Shown here one piece after another: positions 62,326 to 64,000 of a DNA stretch of 64,000 nucleotides. Under the pieces are notes generated by a model, which had not been told where the DNA came from, did no database searches, and worked only from the letters and a program-made list of their open reading frames with translations. This DNA comes from Pseudorhodoplanes sp. Its GTDB lineage: Bacteria > Pseudomonadota > Alphaproteobacteria > Rhizobiales > Xanthobacteraceae. The position numbers and the translations under genes were made by a program. Numbering within the stretch: the stretch's first letter is position 1; every line of letters starts with the position of its first letter. The stretch lies in the NCBI GenBank assembly GCA_019187085.1, contig JABARS010000006.1:134894-198893 (forward strand), in the 5' to 3' direction.

Positions 62326-62347
62326 CAAAAAGGGCCTCGAAGGCCCC
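62326..62347 (-). terminator. Attenuator terminator of the ilv operon
   Basis: On the minus strand GGGCCT (62346-62341), loop TCG, AGGCCC (62337-62332), then TTTTTGATT: a textbook rho-independent terminator 62 bp before the ilvI start and 30 bp after the leader-peptide stop. A hairpin GGGTGGA-TGAA-TCCACCC lies between, as a candidate alternative structure. Confidence 0.88.
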
Positions 62348-62376
62348 GGGACAGCGCACCGCGACTGCGGGTGGAT

Positions 62377-62433
62377 TCATCCACCCCAGGCGGCGCGCCG
62401 CCTTACGATAAGGATAATAATATTGCGCGACAT
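62377..62433 (-). CDS. Isoleucine-rich leader peptide of the ilv operon
   Basis: An 18-residue peptide MSRNIIILIVRRRAAWGG encoded just before the attenuator. Six of seven consecutive residues (IIILIV) are the branched-chain end products of the downstream operon, the classic control-codon array for ribosome-mediated attenuation. The stop codon falls in the arm of the GGGTGGA/TCCACCC hairpin. Confidence 0.88.
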   Translation of the reverse strand: MSRNIIILIVRRRAAWGG

Positions 62434-62580
62434 GCGTCTACCCAGAACGAAGGTTGCGCGGACCATAATGGCTGCCCTGGCCGGGGTCAAGCGGCCAGAA
62501 GGCCTGACAGGGCCTCCGACCCATCCCGGTCTTCCCACCGGCCCGCAGATATTCTGCATAGCGCAGATTGGACTGGCGCC

Positions 62581-62608
62581 AAGTGATCATTATCAAGTGA
62601 CCATGATC
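62581..62608. repeat. Two tandem TGA-N6-TCA elements upstream of the MsrQ-like gene
   Basis: Units AAGTGATCATTATC (62581-62594) and AAGTGACCATGATC (62595-62608) match 12 of 14 positions and sit head to tail. Each contains an interrupted palindrome TGA-N6-TCA. They lie 42 bp before the MsrQ-like ATG in a 216-bp gap shared with the ilv leader, and are candidates for a regulator such as an iron- or redox-sensing factor. Confidence 0.55.
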
Positions 62609-62649
62609 AAGCCGCTATCGTGTCGAGCAACACCCACGGATCGCATGCC

Positions 62650-63495
62650 ATGCCAGCACTCACCGTACGCTCGGGCCAGTGGCCGGCGGAGAGGATTGCC
62701 GCCGCCATCCTCGTCTCGGCGCCCGCACTCTGGCTGACCTGGCGCGCGGCGACGGACGACGTCGGAGGCCGCGCCTTCGTCGAGGCCATCCGTCACACCG
62801 GCAAATGGGCGATCTATATTCTGCTGGCGACGCTCGCGGTCACACCGGCCCGCCGGATTTTCGCCACCGGCCGGCTGATCATCATGCGCCGGACCTTCGG
62901 CCTCGCCGCCTTCGCCTATGCGCTCTGGCACGCCTGGCTCTATGTGGCCGCCTTTGGCTATGACGCCGCTTTCATCGTACGCGACATCGTCAACCAGCTT
63001 TATCTGACCGTCGGCGCACTGGCGCTTGCGATCCTCACCGTTCTGGCGCTGACCTCCTCCGACCGCGCGATCGCGGCACTCGGCAGCGTGCGCTGGAACC
63101 GCCTGCATTCGCTGATCTACGCGGCGGGCGTCCTTGCCGTGCTGCACTATCTGCTCCGCTCCCCGCTCAATGTGTCCCAGCCGATGCTGATGGGCGGCTA
63201 CCTCGCATGGCTGCTCGGCTATCGCGCCTTGCGTGTCATTACCGGCGAGGCCGGACCCTGGCAGCTTCTGGGTCTGTCGGTCGCGATCGCCGCCCTTACC
63301 ACACTCGCTGAAGTGTCATGGTACGCGCTGCGCACCGATATCGATCCACGCCGTATCGCAATGGGCTATCTCACGTTCGACGGACAGGTCATGGCTGGCT
63401 GGTGGATCCTCGGCGCCGGACTGCTCGTGACGCTAGCCGGCTGGCGCTGGGGGATGCGCCCGCGCACGCCCGCAGGCACGACGCTCAGCGCCTGA
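62650..63495 (+). CDS. MsrQ/YedZ-like haem-binding ferric-reductase-type membrane protein
   Basis: A 281-residue integral membrane protein of the ferric-reductase transmembrane family. The first segment starts near residue 15, and the haem-ligand histidines lie in [15 protein letters not shown] and [19 protein letters not shown] (paired helices). Residues after 180 add two extra segments. MsrQ normally passes electrons to the periplasmic repair enzyme MsrP, but no msrP gene is adjacent. ATG at 62650 begins [14 protein letters not shown] at 62620 is an alternative. It converges on miaA with an 11-base overlap. Confidence 0.82.
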   Translation: MPALTVRSGQWPAERIAAAILVSAPALWLTWRAATDDVGGRAFVEAIRHTGKWAIYILLATLAVTPARRIFATGRLIIMRRTFGLAAFAYALWHAWLYVAAFGYDAAFIVRDIVNQLYLTVGALALAILTVLALTSSDRAIAALGSVRWNRLHSLIYAAGVLAVLHYLLRSPLNVSQPMLMGGYLAWLLGYRALRVITGEAGPWQLLGLSVAIAALTTLAEVSWYALRTDIDPRRIAMGYLTFDGQVMAGWWILGAGLLVTLAGWRWGMRPRTPAGTTLSA

Positions 63496-64000
63496 TGGCC
63501 GCCTCGAGCAGGCCCGAGGCCTCTGCCGGCGCCACCCAGGTCCAGCCCGGCATCTGGTTGCGGAACCACGTTACCTGCCGCTTGGCGTAGCGGCGGGTGT
63601 CCATGATGCCCCCTTCCGCCGCCTGTTCGAGCGAAATCTCCCCGCGCAGATGACGCCGCAGCCACGGCACGCCATGCGCTTTAATCGCCGGCAGGGTCTC
63701 GGGCAATCCGCGCGCATCGAGCGCGCGCACCTCCTCGATGGCGCCCGCCGCGAGCATGTCCCCGAAACGGCAGGCGATCCGCCGCTTCAGCTCCTCGCGC
63801 TCCGGCTGCAGGAAAATCCGCACGGCGTGCGCAGCTTCCACCAGCGGCGGCATTCCCTCGCGCTGCCATTCCCCGATGGTGCGCCCGGTTCCCTCCACCA
63901 CTTCCAGCGCCCGCAGGATGCGCGAGCGGTCGCGCGGCATCAGGCGGGCGGCAGCGGCCGGGTCGCGCTGCGTCAGCGCGGCGTAAAGCGCCTCCACCCC
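63485..64000 (-). CDS. miaA: tRNA dimethylallyltransferase (MiaA), 3' part only
   Basis: The C-terminal 171 codons of MiaA, cut by the end of the window; full proteins have about 300 residues. Visible segments are [24 protein letters not shown], the swinging domain, [22 protein letters not shown] (family ...A.G..E...YL) and [17 protein letters not shown], the conserved tRNA-binding RYAKRQ.TWFR motif. MiaA adds a dimethylallyl group to A37 of tRNAs reading UNN codons. Confidence 0.95.
   Translation of the reverse strand, partial: GVEALYAALTQRDPAAAARLMPRDRSRILRALEVVEGTGRTIGEWQREGMPPLVEAAHAVRIFLQPEREELKRRIACRFGDMLAAGAIEEVRALDARGLPETLPAIKAHGVPWLRRHLRGEISLEQAAEGGIMDTRRYAKRQVTWFRNQMPGWTWVAPAEASGLLEAAIRR

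Overview
The window is GC-rich throughout and gene-dense, with no transposase, integrase, phage gene or CRISPR array visible. The gene content points to an alphaproteobacterium of the Hyphomicrobiales, probably near the Xanthobacteraceae/Bradyrhizobiaceae: a SAM-II riboswitch ahead of metZ, btaA/btaB betaine-lipid genes, PlcP and Agt homologues, a TAXI-type TRAP transporter, and NirA plus NasA with a CysJ-like Fe-S flavoprotein. This assignment is inferred from gene families; no rRNA or other marker gene was compared.

Layout. 1-10.8 kb (+): nitrate assimilation, with nrtB, nrtD, a NirB-like FAD oxidoreductase, nirA, a CysJ-like flavoprotein with a 4Fe-4S domain, nasA and cysG (siroheme for NirA). 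10.8-12.1 kb (-): metZ behind a SAM-II riboswitch and an intrinsic terminator. 12.4-13.5 kb: a luciferase-like flavin monooxygenase. 13.5-17.3 kb (-): plcP-agt-btaA-btaB, a phosphate-saving membrane-lipid remodelling locus with a PHO-box-like site ahead of it and a divergent UPF0104 flippase-like gene. 18.6-23.5 kb: an NAD-dependent epimerase, a second NrtA/B/D-type ABC transporter and a LysR regulator. 23.6-24.2 kb: a LOG-family hydrolase.

24.2-41.7 kb is an accessory catabolic region: a mandelate racemase/muconate-lactonizing family enzyme, an acyl-CoA ligase, a LysR regulator, a maleate isomerase-like enzyme, a GST, a quinone oxidoreductase, a LivFGHMK-type ABC importer bracketed by two three-domain RidA proteins, and a divergent operon of a BadI/MenB-type hydratase/hydrolase plus a two-subunit CoA-transferase. 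Together these suggest import, CoA activation and ring or chain cleavage of an unidentified organic acid, with imine/enamine intermediates handled by the fused RidA proteins. This is the most likely undescribed system in the window.

41.8-46.1 kb: tRNA-Lys(CTT), a TAXI-TRAP transporter and an LTXXQ periplasmic protein. 46.6-48.3 kb (-): leuA with a leucine-rich leader peptide. 48.5-51.9 kb (-): PPK2, a Nudix hydrolase, a PhzF-family isomerase and pdxY, tightly packed. 52-54.7 kb (-): an SsuA/ThiY-type ABC importer. 54.8-56.5 kb (-): a membrane sulfatase/LTA-synthase-like enzyme with a three-repeat PHO box upstream. 56.8-62.4 kb (-): ilvI-ilvH-(P-type ATPase)-ilvC behind an isoleucine-rich leader peptide and attenuator. 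62.65-64 kb: an MsrQ/YedZ-like haem membrane protein and the 3' part of miaA, cut by the window edge.

Regulatory logic visible in the DNA: amino-acid biosynthesis is controlled by cis RNA (SAM-II for metZ, leader peptides for leuA and ilvI), and two loci carry PHO-box-like repeats.
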